Origin: Corbicula japonica
Taxonomy: Eukaryota; Mollusca; Bivalvia; Venerida; Cyrenidae
Assembly (NCBI GenBank): GCA_038501625.1
Contig: JAZAYU010000170.1
Span: 930,001 to 994,000 of the forward strand
Reading direction: 5' to 3'
Length of the DNA stretch: 64,000 nucleotides
Shown: positions 1 to 11,477 of the stretch, piece after piece
How the letters are laid out: each line of letters starts with the position of its first letter
How positions within the stretch are numbered: the stretch's first letter is position 1
Made by a program: the position numbers and the translations under genes
Notes under the pieces: generated by a model
What the model saw: only the letters and a program-made list of their open reading frames with translations
Database searches by the model: none
Told to the model about the DNA's origin: nothing

Positions 1-2280
1 CTTGTCAAAAGTTCTAAGTGCACACTTTCAATTTTGAATATCTCAAAGTAAAATTATTCTAATTGAATGAAAGTTTGACATCAAGTTAATTATGATCAAA
101 CAATAATATTTTTTTTGAAAACCGTGCATATGTTTTACGTATTACGTCATCCACGTCGAAATACGCTTTTTATGCATAATCCCCGTGAGACAATCAAAAT
201 TTATTTTTTACAACCTTTTTTGTTTTTCACATGTTCACCGACTCCAGACAAACACGAAAAACACACCAACAAATTGTAACCATGGAACGGTTGACGTCAG
301 AAGACAACGACATTGCCGTCAAAATTCTTTTCACTGGCACAACTTCAAATTTGTTGTAAAAAATCTTGACGGTTTTCGTAAATGCAAAAGAAATACCTTA
401 TTTTTGCATATTTTATAAATTTAAAAAGAAAATCAAATGATATTATTTTCTAGATTGATTACGTTGCTTACGTTGAACGCTGAAGTTACTCAATTACGTC
501 ATTAAATATTTACGTATAACAACGTTAATTCGAAAATATAAGTGTAACATTTGTTGGATAAGTGTCCAATAAATAAAAATTTAAAACTAAAATTTATAGA
601 AATTCAATAAACTTTACAATCGAATTATTCAAAAATGACGTTTATTTGGACAAAAAGCGTGTCCGAAAACTGGTCAATTATATCGAAATGAATACATTTT
701 TTTCGTTTGGAAAGGTTGTTACACATCTATCATAGAGAATTGCATCATCCCAAACTGCTAGACAATTCAAAAACTTTTGGCACAAAACATTGTGAAAAAC
801 AAGGGATTTTCTTGAAATCCTGTAAAAACGTTATGAATAAAATAGAGAAGAGTGTGTTGGCTCATCGTGCCCAGCAGACCATTAAAAAGCTACAGGAAGC
901 TATTTTTGTGCAATGGAATGGCAAACTACAGTTTTTCCTTTAAATTTGCATGAAATTTAAATTATATAGAGGTGAGAAAATGATCACAAATGATAGCCGA
1001 TGCAATTATAATTAACTTGAGAATTGCTCTCTGAGTACCAGTGAGCTAAAATGTTATTATTTTTTAATCTGGATAAGCAGACTTAATTTTTTTGGTGTGC
1101 TTTGATAGAATATTGATTCTTCTTCATTGTAATTTACACTATTTTGAAAGATTCAATCAAATAGTTTGAAAAATCAACATTTATCAAGTATGCACTTAGA
1201 ACTTTTGACGAGTGTAGTCCAATACAGTAGATTAACGGAGTTCCATTTAATCATTGATAGATTTTTACTATATTTGAAAATAGAGAAAAATGCATATCAG
1301 GAATTACAAAATGTACCACTTCCAGAAGAGACAGCCGCCCAAAAAGATAGTGGGGAAGAGAGAGCCTGGTTAATAAATTGATCAATTTCAAAATAAACAC
1401 AACAAACAATTAACGAAAATGACTTAAATGAGAACCCAATGGGTTACCGCCTTACAACGGCCTGTGGCAAAACATTGCGCCACAGTGTGGTTAAATCAGG
1501 TTCTAGGGTGCACAAACCTCGTAGATTGACCTTGTATGAATAGGTCTCTTTGACAATTTCTGTATGTAGCAATGAACACACTTTCTGCTTATGCTTATAA
1601 AGAGGAATGGCCAGCTATACATTGACATTTAGATTTTTCATCTTAGATTCATCTATCTTACATCAAAATAAAAAGCTGTGCCAGAGGTAGATACTTATTG
1701 AGCAATAAATAAAAAAATTAAAATGAATCGACAAACACCAGATAGGAACAAAACAAACCGAAGATGAATGAGTTTCCATACAAGATCATCATTACCCAAG
1801 CATACACTTTTATGTAATTATTCTGGCAGCTATGCTTATCGCCCGAAACAACGATCCTTAAATAAGACGCAGATGTAATGTGTAAACATGTACACTTGTT
1901 GAAATATGGATATTTGCGTAAATAGCAAACAAGTGAACTGAACTTTGACCTTCTGTATATATTTATAATTAATTTATGTCCTTTCAATTATTCTCCTTTT
2001 ACAAATTTGTTATGCTATTTCTTTAGTTTGTATAATTATGCTTCTACCAGTAATTTACTTGTTACTATTGGTTGAAAATAGCTCTACCAAATAACTCTAC
2101 TGCATAAAATTGACAACATACTTCCGGTTCCGGTTTGGAGAAATGTAGCGGAAAACTTTTTTCTAAAAATTAAATCTGTGAAATCCAGCAGGTGAAAGAA
2201 GAAATAAACTTATTATTTGGTGATTGGTGATAAGGCTAAGTATAATCCACCGTAATATTAAGATATTTTACCCATATAAC
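1..2280. other. AT-rich stretch, no gene recognised
   Basis: Only short, low-complexity-like open frames occur here (for example at 707-943 and 1166-1381). None shows a domain, a splice-supported continuation or a family motif. A small hairpin (CTGTGGC paired with GCCACAG) lies at about 1461-1486 in a GC-richer patch that ends in 'ggttctaggg'. That could be the remnant of a short interspersed element, but I cannot assign it. Confidence 0.5.
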
Positions 2281-2452
2281 CATGGCGTACTCGTTGAAAG
2301 ACAATAAAAGTTTTGCACAATGTGAAACCATGTTCAAGAAAAATAAAAAAGCATGAATTTCCAAGTCGGTGGATTTTGGTTTTGCTTAGAATGTAGCCAT
2401 GTATCAGGGAAATTGTATGAGGCCTTACGTTCAGAACCAACCAAAAACATCC

Positions 2453-2860
2453 GTTTTAACTGTGATGGTTGTGCAAGAATTTTACCCAAATGTAATTCTT
2501 CATAATGTTCCCGAGGCACCGACAGGGTCTGATGATAGAAGACAGAATGATCAGGAGAAACTGAAAGATATTTTTAAAGCTATCAAGTGCATGGATTTTA
2601 TAATTGTTTATTTTACTAGACAAGGTGCGAGGAGTGAGAAACCTAGACTAACGAGAGTTACAGTTGAATCAGTGAGTATTAAACAAAGGATTCTCGGGGC
2701 GTCAAAGCTGTTGAGATTGAAAAATGGTGACGAATAGGTGAGTAAGTGGAATGGAATATTCATAACACCAGATCAGACCAAAGAAGAGCGAGCCAAAAGT
2801 ATCAAGTTAAGGGAGAGCTTGAAAATCGCAGAAAAGATAAAAACAACCCCAATGTCATAA
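2453..2860 (+). pseudogene. LINE ORF1-like fragment, frameshifted
   Basis: The frame contains 'NVILHNVPEA', then a region with charged spacing, then 'VESVSIKQRILGASKLLR'. This resembles the nucleic-acid-binding ORF1 proteins of non-LTR elements, which have a 'VPE' start and a 'IKxxIL..AKKLR' end. A stop at about 2735 is followed by a continuation in a shifted frame (ITPDQTKEERAKSIKLRESL), typical of ORF1 C-termini. It would have bound the element's RNA. The change of frame shows that it is no longer functional. Confidence 0.6.
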
Positions 2861-3094
2861 TCTCAAGATGGAAAATAGTAGACAAGAGGGATCGGAGTTA
2901 TTCCAAAGGGTCAAGGATGTCTACGGACCTGGCAGGGGGCCAGGCCCCTTGACACTAGTTCTTGTGAAAGTGAAAATGGCAATGTAAGTAGCGTTGAAAT
3001 TGTTTAGTGTTTAACAGTTAATAGTGTTAATTCGTTAGTTTGTTTTTCAGACAATTTTCCAATTCATCTCAAGGAAAGTAATTGTTTAGAAACT

Positions 3095-3962
3095 TTGTTT
3101 ACTAGTCATGCTGTAGGTAACAGTGAAAGTTTAGATTCATCATTTTCTGACCATAGTGCCAATGATAGCGTCATTTCGGTAGATGTAATGCAACAAAATG
3201 AAGAAACAGATCTGGGGGGCAGTAATACTTTTGCTCTAAACCATGATAATGTTATTGAAGACAAGAACACTTCATATACCACTAACTGTTTAAAAACAAT
3301 CAAATGTGTTTACACAAATGCTGATCAGCTGCGCAATAAATCATATGAATTGAAAGTGTTGGTGCATGTTGAGGACCCAGATATCATTCTTGTGACTGAG
3401 GTTTTACCCCCAAATCAATATTGACAATATTTCCTGTACATCAGTATTGTACAATATACCATGATTTGAACCCTATTGTAGCAACGATAATGGTCGAGGA
3501 GTTATTATATAAAACTTGAACGTACGAGTAAATGCAGTGTAAGTTATACTCAGATGCAGTTTGGCTTGACTGGAATGAAAATGGAAAATTAGTGAAAATA
3601 GCATGCATTTATTGAAGTCGTCCGATATAGAAAGCTGTGACGTTATTAATCGTATGATTACAATTGCTAGTGACACAAGTAACGCTTTGCTGATAACTGG
3701 GGATTTCAATATGAGGGACATCGACTGGAATACTTGTTCAAAGGTGCATTCTGAGAATCATTTTGAATTTACATTTCTTGAGTGTTTCAATAGAAATTTC
3801 CTGTTTCAACACGTTAATGAGTTTACTAGGTGTAGAGAAAATCAAACCAGAAATATATTGGATCTTATTTTAACAAAGCGAGAAGATGACATCATGAATC
3901 TACATGTGTTACCGTCGCTAGGCAACTGTGATCGTGTGACTTTACTTTTTGAGTTTGTATAG
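3095..3962 (+). pseudogene. LINE endonuclease fragment, broken
   Basis: Two open pieces (3095-3424 and 3603-3962) together resemble an endonuclease/exonuclease/phosphatase domain. The first has 'TNADQLRNKSYEL...PDIILVTEVLP', the strand carrying the catalytic Glu. The second has 'LLITGDFNMRDIDW', the conserved Asp/Asn block, and 'NILDLIL'. The usual final SDH motif reads NCDRV here, so the last catalytic block is lost. Stops and a disordered stretch at 3425-3600 separate the halves. In a live element this domain nicks target DNA to prime reverse transcription. Confidence 0.7.
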
Positions 3963-3988
3963 AGGAGTATACAGGTGTACCAAAGCGT

Positions 3989-4375
3989 TTGTACAATAAA
4001 TGTGATGCGAATGGATTTGCAAACCAACTTGACACGACTGATTGGAATGGCTTATTCAGTGACTGTGAAACAGAGGTAATGTGGACTAAATTTAAATCAG
4101 TTTACGACAGATGTGTTGAACAGGATGTTCCCATATCGCAACCTAGAAAAAGCAGTAAAACCAAGCCCCTATGGATGACACAAGTGTTGCTGAAACTTAT
4201 TAAAGAAAAGCGTATTGCTTGGAATACATACTTATCAAGTAGGAGAGATGAAGATTATGACAATTTTAAAAATATTAGAAATAAGGTCAATGACAAAGTA
4301 AAGACTGCAAGGAGAGACTTTGAGAAACAGATTGCACAGAAAGCAAAAACAAAGCCTAAGCACTTTTGGAGGTAA
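3989..4375 (+). pseudogene. LINE linker between endonuclease and RT
   Basis: A 128-residue open piece rich in Lys, with 'KPLWMTQVLLKLIKEKRIAW' followed by 'ARRDFEKQIAQKAKTKPKHFWR'. This is the usual spacer seen between the endonuclease and the reverse transcriptase of CR1-like LINEs. The reading continues past the stop at 4373-4375 as VKSKTSSQTG. It is part of the same dead element. Confidence 0.65.
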
Positions 4376-4559
4376 GTTAAAAGTAAGACTTCAAGCCAGA
4401 CTGGTGTTTCCACACTGAAGAACACGACTGGGGATTATGTATATACAAACAAGGAAAAAGCAGAGTTACTGAATGAATTATTTTCATCTTTATTCACACA
4501 AGAGAATTTGAACAATGTCCCAGTTTTACAAAGTAAACCAGTTGAGGGAGATTTAACTG

Positions 4560-5625
4560 AAATAATAATAACAGAATAGGAAGTGAAAAAGTTCCTCTGG
4601 GACCTGGATATAAGCAAATCCATGGGAATCGATGAAATGCATTCTTACCAATTGACATTGATATTTAGCAAATCTATTCATACATGACTATTACCGCCTG
4701 CTTGGAAAGAAGCTAGGATTGCACCATTATTTAAAAAAAGGAAGTAAATGTGAACCAGGTAACTACAGACCAGTTAATCTCACGTCTATTGTCTGTAAAC
4801 TTATGGAGAAAATAGTACAGAAGCATCTGCTAGCCCATTTAGAGTGAAACCAGTTAATGTCCAATTAACAATATGGATTTAGAAGTGGAAGGTCCTGCCA
4901 ACTACTGCTTATTGGTGTATTAAATGATTTGTCTAGATTCCTAGATGAGGGAATATGTTGGGATACAGTATATTTGGACCTAGCTAAAGCGTTCGATAAT
5001 GTAGCTCATAATCGCCTTATCAAGAAAATTAAGTCATATGGTAAAAGTGGACCAGTCTTGGCATGGTTAAAGGACATTTTATACACTAGAACTCAATGTG
5101 TATCAGTTAATGGTAGAACTTCTGAAACGAAGCCCGTGTTGAGCAGTGTGCCTCAAGGCAGTGTTCTAGGGTCTGTAATGTTTGTTCTGTATGTAAACGA
5201 TGTTCTTGCAATAGTTCAGAATACCATTAAGATGTTTGCAGACGACACCAAACTGTACTCGCCAATTTCTGACCATGTGTCCCTACAGAATGATCTAGAT
5301 AATTTATCAGAATGGGCCAAGCACTGGGAACTTTCATTTAATGTGAACAAATGTAAAGTTATTCACTATGGATATGGTAATCCCGAGCATACTTACACTC
5401 TTAATGGCGTGGAGCTAGCATAAGTTTCTGAAGAATGTGATCTTGGAGTGTCTTTTGATAGGGTTCTCAAATTCAGTAGATATGTAGCATCAAAAGTGAA
5501 AAAAGCCAACTCAATCTTGGCTCTGATCAAGAACACATTTAGTTTTCTGGATAAACATGTATTTCTGAACCTCTATACAGCCCTAGTAAGACCACATTTG
5601 GAATATATATATATATGCTAATGTT
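4560..5625 (+). pseudogene. LINE reverse transcriptase, multiply interrupted
   Basis: RT begins in broken frames ('EARIAPLFKK' near 4710). It becomes readable in the open piece 4929-5423, where YLDLAKAFD, VPQGSVLGSVMF and FADDTKLYS are the finger and palm boxes; the FADD aspartates are intact. After a TAA near 5420 the same frame continues with 'CDLGVSFD' and a C-terminal 'LYTALVRPHLEY'. At least one frameshift or stop lies upstream and one inside. It encoded RNA-templated DNA synthesis for the element and is now non-functional. Confidence 0.85.
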
Positions 5626-6000
5626 GTTTGGTGCCCTTTTCTAAAAAAGGACATTGTTTCCATTGTGTACATTTCCATGTACATTTCGGCATATATATTA
5701 TATGTTACCGAACTTTCAAACAGTAATAAGAAGTACCATTAACACTTCATTTGACGTATCATTGATTTTCATTTTCTTAAAAAGTACTACACATTGATAA
5801 AATATATGTAAGCTCAACACTGCGTTTCAACGTTGAATTAAAAGCGCATCGTTTGATTTTAATTTGTGTGATTGTGCGATCATGTTTTATATTAGACAGG
5901 AAAACAATATCGAAACATAAATTAAATTTAAGACTGCAGTATGATAACAATGAAAATAAAGCCTCGGTTACAGCCCGCCGTACTTGAAAGTGTGTGCTGT
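5626..6000. other. Intergenic AT-rich stretch
   Basis: A short (AT)n run follows the LINE remnant. I see no gene, repeat family or regulatory motif I can support. Confidence 0.4.
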
Positions 6001-6333
6001 CTATGTGCAAAAACGTGGGCCGAATTCAGGGATACTTACCTAGTGAGTACCGCCTCCGTACGAATTTGGGAGCACGCAAACAAGCCGTAGCATTTTAGTG
6101 CATGCAAAACTTTCTCTGCGTTCGAGCTGCGGGATGGCTACGGATTCACCGCCAGTACGGGTGACGCGCGTGCCCTAATCCCATTGTCCGTACCGCGCTG
6201 GTTATAAGTGCGTGGTCCGTGCTTTCTCATTTCAACGGTCCAAAACGGGCACAGAACTCAGGCGGACCTTACCGAGCAAGTACGTGCTCCGCTCTTACAA
6301 CGCACACACCGTACTGCTCACCGACCTCTGCAG

Positions 6334-6342
6334 TATATAAAA
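6334..6342 (+). promoter_or_regulatory. Candidate TATA box
   Basis: The string TATATAAAA stands 39 bases upstream of the ATG at 6381, in a GC-rich context. A TATA box so close to a start codon, with room for only a very short leader, is typical of animal replication-dependent histone genes. The downstream ORF does not continue into a histone fold. Confidence 0.4.
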
Positions 6343-6380
6343 GTCGAGCCGACGGAAGAGTGCCAGCATTTGTCTTCAAG

Positions 6381-6485
6381 ATGCCACCGAAGAAGGCAGC
6401 GAGAAAAGACGCCAAAAAGAAGCGAGCGGCCACTGCAAGCTGTTTTTGCAGCAGCAGCAGCAGCAGCAGAATTCACAATATCTGA
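6381..6485 (+). CDS. Tiny basic ORF, unrecognised (possible histone-like remnant)
   Basis: The 34-codon frame opens MPPKKAARKDAKKKRAATA, a Lys/Ala/Arg-rich tail that resembles the N-termini of H2B or H1-type histones. It then runs into a CAG/AGC repeat that reads as poly-Ser and stops at 6483-6485. No histone fold follows in any frame. It may be the 5' end of a truncated histone or sperm-basic-protein gene, or a chance ORF. The TATA box just upstream is the main reason to list it. Confidence 0.25.
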   Translation: MPPKKAARKDAKKKRAATASCFCSSSSSSRIHNI

Positions 6486-7228
6486 ATGGGGCGGCATTCC
6501 AAGGCAGCGGCAGCTGTGTTTTTCTGGGGAGCTTCGATAGGTCGTCTTTATTTATATCACCCAAGAGCGACCGAAATAAATTCACGTTCACAGCACTTGC
6601 ATGCACTTACAACGGGCGAGCGAGTAAGAACACCGTAAAAGAGCAGCGCATGTAAGTACTGCCACCGTAAGTTAACATGGAAATCGCACAAATTCTTGCG
6701 TTGTAAGCACGCTGTCAGCACGTACAACTCACTTACCACCTACGCAACGTACGATTCATTCAACCGCTTACCCCTAGACGTGGCGTGCGGGCCACGTACT
6801 CGCACCTTGCGCAACCGTAAGTGTGTCGTGCTTCCTCTCTTCTCTTGCCACGTCTGACCCCAAAACACCGCCAACGTGACCTCCGCAGAACACGTACTTT
6901 GCACGGCGGGTATGACCGGGGTTTAACCTAAGACGGCGTAGGCAGTAATATGCATTCCCTTTACTGCCTGTGGTCAGACCCTAAGGAACTTAGCCTGCAA
7001 TATTTGCAATTTTCAGGTTACTTTCAAGCTTCCTTTACTAACAAATCATATTTTTTTTATTATTTTAGGTTCAATATTTTGATGAATATAAACCGTATGT
7101 GTCGATGTGTGGTTGACTGTTTTCGAACTCCACACTCAACCATCGACTGTTACTGTGATTTTTAGAGAATAAAGATAACGATTAGATATATTTATCACAC
7201 AATTATTGCTTGTGTAACCAACCGTTTA

Positions 7229-7309
7229 TTAACTCTTTACTTAATATATCCGGCTGATCTGCACTGTTTGCCCACGCGATAAAGATGTGTCTATGGAGGA
7301 AAAGGGTTG
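7229..7309. mobile_element. Internally deleted copy of the TTAA/CCCTTT MITE
   Basis: It starts TTAACTCTTTAC and ends with tatggaggaaaagggttga, with a short core 'ggctgatctgcactgtttgcc'. The same end sequences frame the longer copies inside the TTC30 introns, where elements reach about 240 bp. The core has been lost here, leaving 81 bp. Confidence 0.65.
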
Positions 7310-7716
7310 AAATACAATGTACTGAATATCAAGGCTAAATTATTTATTAATAGAGACCATTCATGTTTACAAATATGAGGTGATATGATCTTTGGTTTTT
7401 GCTTATATCATTTACAAAACTCGAATATCGTTATGCACAGAATATATGTTCTCTTAGACTAGTAGTTTTAATATGAAACAGTTTTTGCTTGGTTTTAAAT
7501 TTTTTGGTCTCTTTTGTGTCTACCAATTTTATCCTCTTAACAATCGCTACTAGCTTTAAAATAGAATTGTTTCAGTCGTATTTTCATTAAACATAGTTAT
7601 ATGGCCGGTGTGAGCAAATAAATAAATAGACGTGTTCCTCATAAGAATTTTCGCGCAAAACTCGTAAATAACAATTTCGCTGCGGCATGAAAACTGTGTT
7701 TTCCTATAAAGAAACA

Positions 7717-7792
7717 CTGTTAAGTGTTTTAATTTCGCCGTAGCGCGAAATACGCGAAGTTGAAACCCGCGCGAAATTAAAGGATTTAACAG
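7717..7792. repeat. 76-bp hairpin repeat
   Basis: The left arm 'ctgttaagtgttttaatttcgc' and the reverse complement of the right arm, which ends 'ggatttaacag', match over roughly 20 bases. The centre is CG-rich (gcgcgaaatacgcg). It looks like a small MITE or foldback remnant. The 100-residue minus-strand open frame across it is an artefact of the palindrome. Confidence 0.5.
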
Positions 7793-8164
7793 TATTATGA
7801 TAATATGCGGAAGCCTCGTAGTATTGGCTGAAAGTATGTGGAGAGCTGTGTTTACCACGTTTGATTTTACTAGACAAATTCAAACTTCCCCTGTGCAACA
7901 TGTGTAAATGTCGGCAAACGTATACATTTATTTTCAATGTGGAAATAAAAGTTGCCTAAGATCCGTAGTGAATCTATATAACTATGTCATACAACTACAT
8001 AAAGTCTCAATTCCCCCACCTCACCCGACCAAACGCCCCGAAAAAGATAGAGGAATAGGAGGGAGATGAGGTGGTAAGTAAAATATAAAAAAATACGACG
8101 AATCATGGTATGATGTTTTTATTAACTTTCATGGTATGATCTAATAATGAACTCGCATAGTATC

Positions 8165-9310
8165 TTTAAAACAAGAGGGCCAATTGGCCCTAAATCGCTC
8201 ACCTGATTCTTAGAGACATGAAAGGTAGAACAGAACACTGGCTCTTTCAAGGGCCATCACTCATCACAATATGGAATCTAGCCAGTTCAAGAAAGGAACC
8301 GAGATTTCTGTTTAAATTCAAATAAAAAATGAAGCTGCTATTGTACAGACAAGGTCTAAATAGTTAGTTTTGGCACTTACAGGGGCCATAACTCTGGAAC
8401 CAATAATGCAATATGACAATTTGAAGAAAGGAACCAAGATCTTATGGTAATAAAAGTGAAGATCAGACCAAAATTAAGACACTAGAGTGCAGAAAAGCTT
8501 TTATTATAACTTGACCTAGTGACCTAAATTTCAAAGTCACATAACCCAGTTTAGAACTTGACCTAGATATCATTAAAATAAGCAATCCGACCAAGTTTGA
8601 AGAAGATCGGACCAAAATTAAGACAGAGTGCGGACAAGCTTTTTCTATAATTTGACCTAGTGACCTAGTTTTCAAGGTCAAATGAACCAGTTTTAAACTT
8701 GAACTAAATGTCATTGAGATAAACATTCTGACCAAGTTTGAAGAAGATCGGACCAAAATTTAGACCGCTAGAGTGCGGACAAGATTTTTCTATAATTTGA
8801 CCTAGTGACCTAGATTTCAAAGTCACATGATCCAGTTTCAAACTTGACCTAGGTATCATTGAGATAAACATTTTGACCAAGTTTGAAGAAGATCCAACCA
8901 AAATTAAGACCGCAAGAGTGCAGACAAGCTTTTTCTTTAATTTGACCTACTGACCTAGTTTTAAGGGTCACATGACCCAGTTACGAACTTGATCTAGATA
9001 TCATTGGGATAAACATTCTGACCAAGTTTAAAGAAGATCACACCAAAATTAAGACTGCTAGAGTGCGGACAAGTTTTTTCTATAATTGGACCTAGTGACC
9101 TAGATTTCAAGGTCACATGACCCAGTTTCGAACTTGACCTAGATATCATTGGGATAAATATTCTGACCAAGTTTGAAGAAGATCAGATAAAAATTAAGAC
9201 CGCTAGAGTGCGGACAACAATTGTGAACGGACGACGGACGGACGAAGGGTAATTACAAAAGCTCACCCTGTCACTTTGTGACAGGTGACACTATGTGACA
9301 GATGAGCTAA
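8165..9310. repeat. Tandem repeat element, ~145-bp unit
   Basis: The element opens with 'acaagagggccaattggccc' and ends '...gtgacaggtgacactatgtgacagatgagc'. In between is an array with a unit of about 145 bp carrying 'gaccaaaattaagac', 'gacctagtgacctag' and 'tcattgagataaacattctg'. Successive 'gaccaaaatt' landmarks sit near 8466, 8610, 8751, 8896 and 9041. A short (GGAC)n run precedes the end. No functional ORF is present; the apparent minus-strand ORFs are read-throughs of the unit. Confidence 0.75.
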
Positions 9311-9654
9311 AAAAAAACAGGTTTTCACATACATTGCAAGTTCTAAATTCTCAAATATGTGTAGTATATACGCCATCCTGCCATCTGTTCAGATCTACAC
9401 TGTCAGTATTTTAATTCATACAGGCATTTCTGAAAAGAAGCAAACGGTTTAAAAAGTTAATCACATACCAAAGTGGTTTCATTAATCTTGTTAAATGATA
9501 TGCAAGTTAAAAAAAACATTGTCGCTTGGGTGTTCTTATGCAATGCTAATGAGTCATCTTGACTGTTTAAAAAAGTTCTCATACTCCAATTTGCATTTAA
9601 AGCAAACATTTTAATGTCGGCATATCTCTTCACTCTCTTCGGTGTCGAATTGGC

Positions 9655-10797
9655 TTAACTTATTACAACTAATGACAAGAGCTGACGACGATGATCATAC
9701 AAACTTTCGGAAACATCTTCCAATCGCTTCCTATATTCCAGATGCTCGTAGTTACATTTAGGCACGCCCTTAAACCCATAAATTGCTCCGAATAGACATC
9801 CCGCGATAATGCCAGTGCTGTCACTGTCCCCTCCGTGAAACATTGCGATGTTGCAAAGTCTCTCCCAATCGCCATCACATGCTAATATGGCGTCATAGGC
9901 GATCATTGGAGCATCATGTCCGCTCGCTCCGCCGCTATTTGCAAAACTCAACATGCTGTAAAGCTGGCCACGCTTCATTGGGTCTTTATAATCAGATGGA
10001 AACCGTGGTTGACTCGTCCCATCAAGAATATATCTTTGATTAAGAAAGTATTCCCATTTATCAACGAAATAACCCCATGCCTTCACATTTTCGGAAACAT
10101 GGAAGCCATCGCAGGACTGTATGTAAGTTTTTGCCTTTGTGAGAGTTTTCATGAGACCATTACCCCATGTGTGGATAGGTCGTCCCTGAATTGCAAACGC
10201 AGTGAACAGAGCAGATGCAAGCGAACCGAGATACCCATTTGGGTGATGGTGTGTCATTCTCCCAGCTTCTATGCTAACCTCAACTAAGTTGTCGAGTTCA
10301 GAAGGTCTCGGATATCGTAGACCAATGCACATCGATCTCATTGCGGCGCCGCACCCACCACCGTTTGGGTTAAAGGGTATTCGGTAGCTGTACGACGGGT
10401 TTTGCTCTTCACACATATCAATACAAGTATTTCCTGGGGATCGCCCTTTCGTTTCCGACATGCATTGTTTATATTCACCAGCAATAAGCACAAACAAATT
10501 TGCTTTATCTACACATTGTCCATTTTTTACAAGGGCTTCTGCAGAAGCCAGATGCATTACTGTGTCATCGCTGAGAATCCACTGAGGCTTCTCTAAGTGT
10601 CAGCTTTGAAGTCCGCCAAGCGCTTTCAGTTCTTTATGAATTTGCACAGCCGAAGTACAAGTTTCCCATTTGCCATTTTTGTATCCTAGAGCATCACCAA
10701 TGCCTCCAAGGACCATCGCCGCAATATACCGTTCCTTGCTGACCGAAAACAATGGGGTGCAGTTATTTAATTCCGTCGTTTGGTGATTTGCAGCCAT
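9655..10797 (-). pseudogene. ADPRH: ADP-ribosylarginine hydrolase-like (ARH1), one in-frame TGA
   Basis: From ATG at 10795-10797 the frame reads as an ADP-ribosylglycohydrolase of the ARH1 type, which removes ADP-ribose from arginine in cytosolic proteins. Visible blocks are RYIAAMVLGGIGDALGYKNG at the N-terminus, WILSDDTVMH (Asp77/Asp78, the first metal-binding acids), MTHHHPNGYLGSLASALF, SGHDAPMIAYDA and HGGDSDSTG (Asp324/Asp326). The only break is a TGA at 10600-10602 (codon 66); the same frame resumes at once with HLEKPQWILSDD. The aligned residue in the paralogue at 36692-37921 is Leu51. Read through, it would be 380 residues, close to the ~357 of human ARH1. There are no introns and no frameshift. 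It may be a young pseudogene, a polymorphic null or a base error. Selenocysteine is possible but unsupported. A shorter protein could start at Met81 but would lack the catalytic DD pair. Confidence 0.8.
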
Positions 10798-10911
10798 TCT
10801 TTATTATTATATTATGTCCTTCATAAAACACAAATCGAAACGAAAATTGTGTATAGTCTACAATAGATTGATTTTTGCAACATGCAGGTAAACATGACTA
10901 AATGCAATCTT

Positions 10912-11477
10912 TTAGGCCCCAGTTACACAGACGGTCGGTGCCCAATCGGTTATTTTATTTTAAGTTGCTCGCTGATTTGATCGGTTGTCATGCGTTATTT
11001 TATTTCTGTTTTCCTGTGTAACCAGCCACCGGTGATTCACGAGTGTTCATCGGTTAAACAGATATTTCATGGGTTGCTGGTAAACATTAATTCTCATCTT
11101 TTTTTTTCTATCGGTGGTAAGTATTAGTTGATCGGTTGCTTAACGGTGGCCCATCGGATATATCGGTTGTAGACAGGTTGTCGATCGGTGATGTCGGTTT
11201 TATACAGGATGTCGATCGGTGATGATCGGTTGTAGACAAGTTGTCAATCGGTTATTTGTAAAATATTTTCACCGATCGAAAATTTTAAACATGCCTAAAA
11301 ATCCCGATCGGTTATTTTTCACCGACGAAACTCATCTTTCCCCAGCAGCAAATGACAGATGGCAAACAGGCGACCAATAGTTGATATCGGTGGTCAATCC
11401 GTTGTCATCGGTTCGCTCATTAATTTGGCTAAAAAAACTACCGATCGACCACCGATGGCTCTGTATAACTGGGGTTT
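10912..11477. mobile_element. Palindromic MITE-like element rich in ATCGGT
   Basis: The left end 'aggccccagttacacagac' is matched by the inverted right end 'ctctgtataactggggttt'. The ~565-bp interior is crowded with ATCGGT/ACCGAT and CGGTTG words, including near-tandem copies of 'gatcggttgtagacaggttg' at 11150-11260. There is no ORF, so it would be a non-autonomous DNA element. I do not know the family. Confidence 0.55.

Larger units (their letters stand above)
2399..5625 (+). mobile_element. Degenerate CR1/Jockey-like non-LTR retrotransposon
   Basis: Consecutive fragments in the expected order make up one LINE: an ORF1-like segment, an apurinic-type endonuclease, a basic linker and a reverse transcriptase. 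They sit in different frames separated by stops and frameshifts, so the copy is dead. The RT fragment shows YLDLAKAFD, VPQGSVLG and FADDTK, the standard RT box order of the CR1/Jockey group. No target-site duplication or clean 3' tail is visible after 5625, so the ends are approximate. The clade call is from memory of motif style only. Confidence 0.85.
6000..6920. other. GC-richer block dense in GTAC / GTAAG / CTTAC words
   Basis: This block is clearly richer in G+C and CpG than its AT-rich surroundings. The words cgtac/gtacg, gtaag and cttac recur throughout, especially at 6600-6830. It includes a TATA box and a tiny basic ORF (separate entries). It could be the remnant of a promoter-plus-gene unit or of a repeat; I do not recognise the family. 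Confidence 0.4.
6921..8150. other. AT-rich intergenic DNA with two short palindromic remnants
   Basis: No protein domain is visible on either strand. The stretch holds an 81-bp MITE deletion derivative and a 76-bp hairpin, listed separately. Confidence 0.4.

Noticed and set aside
707..1381. Short ORFs at 707-943 and 1166-1381
   Set aside because: No recognisable domain, no clear splice sites joining them, and lengths expected by chance.
1461..1535. Possible tRNA or tRNA-derived SINE with 'ggttctaggg'
   Set aside because: A small stem and a B-box-like word are present, but no cloverleaf or A box could be built.
6219..6655. Overlapping ORFs in several frames across the GC-rich island
   Set aside because: Fewer stops are expected in GC-rich DNA. 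Only the frame starting at 6381 after the TATA box deserved a tentative listing.
7556..7937. Overlapping minus-strand ORFs of 77-100 residues
   Set aside because: They cross the 7717-7792 hairpin and show no protein family features.
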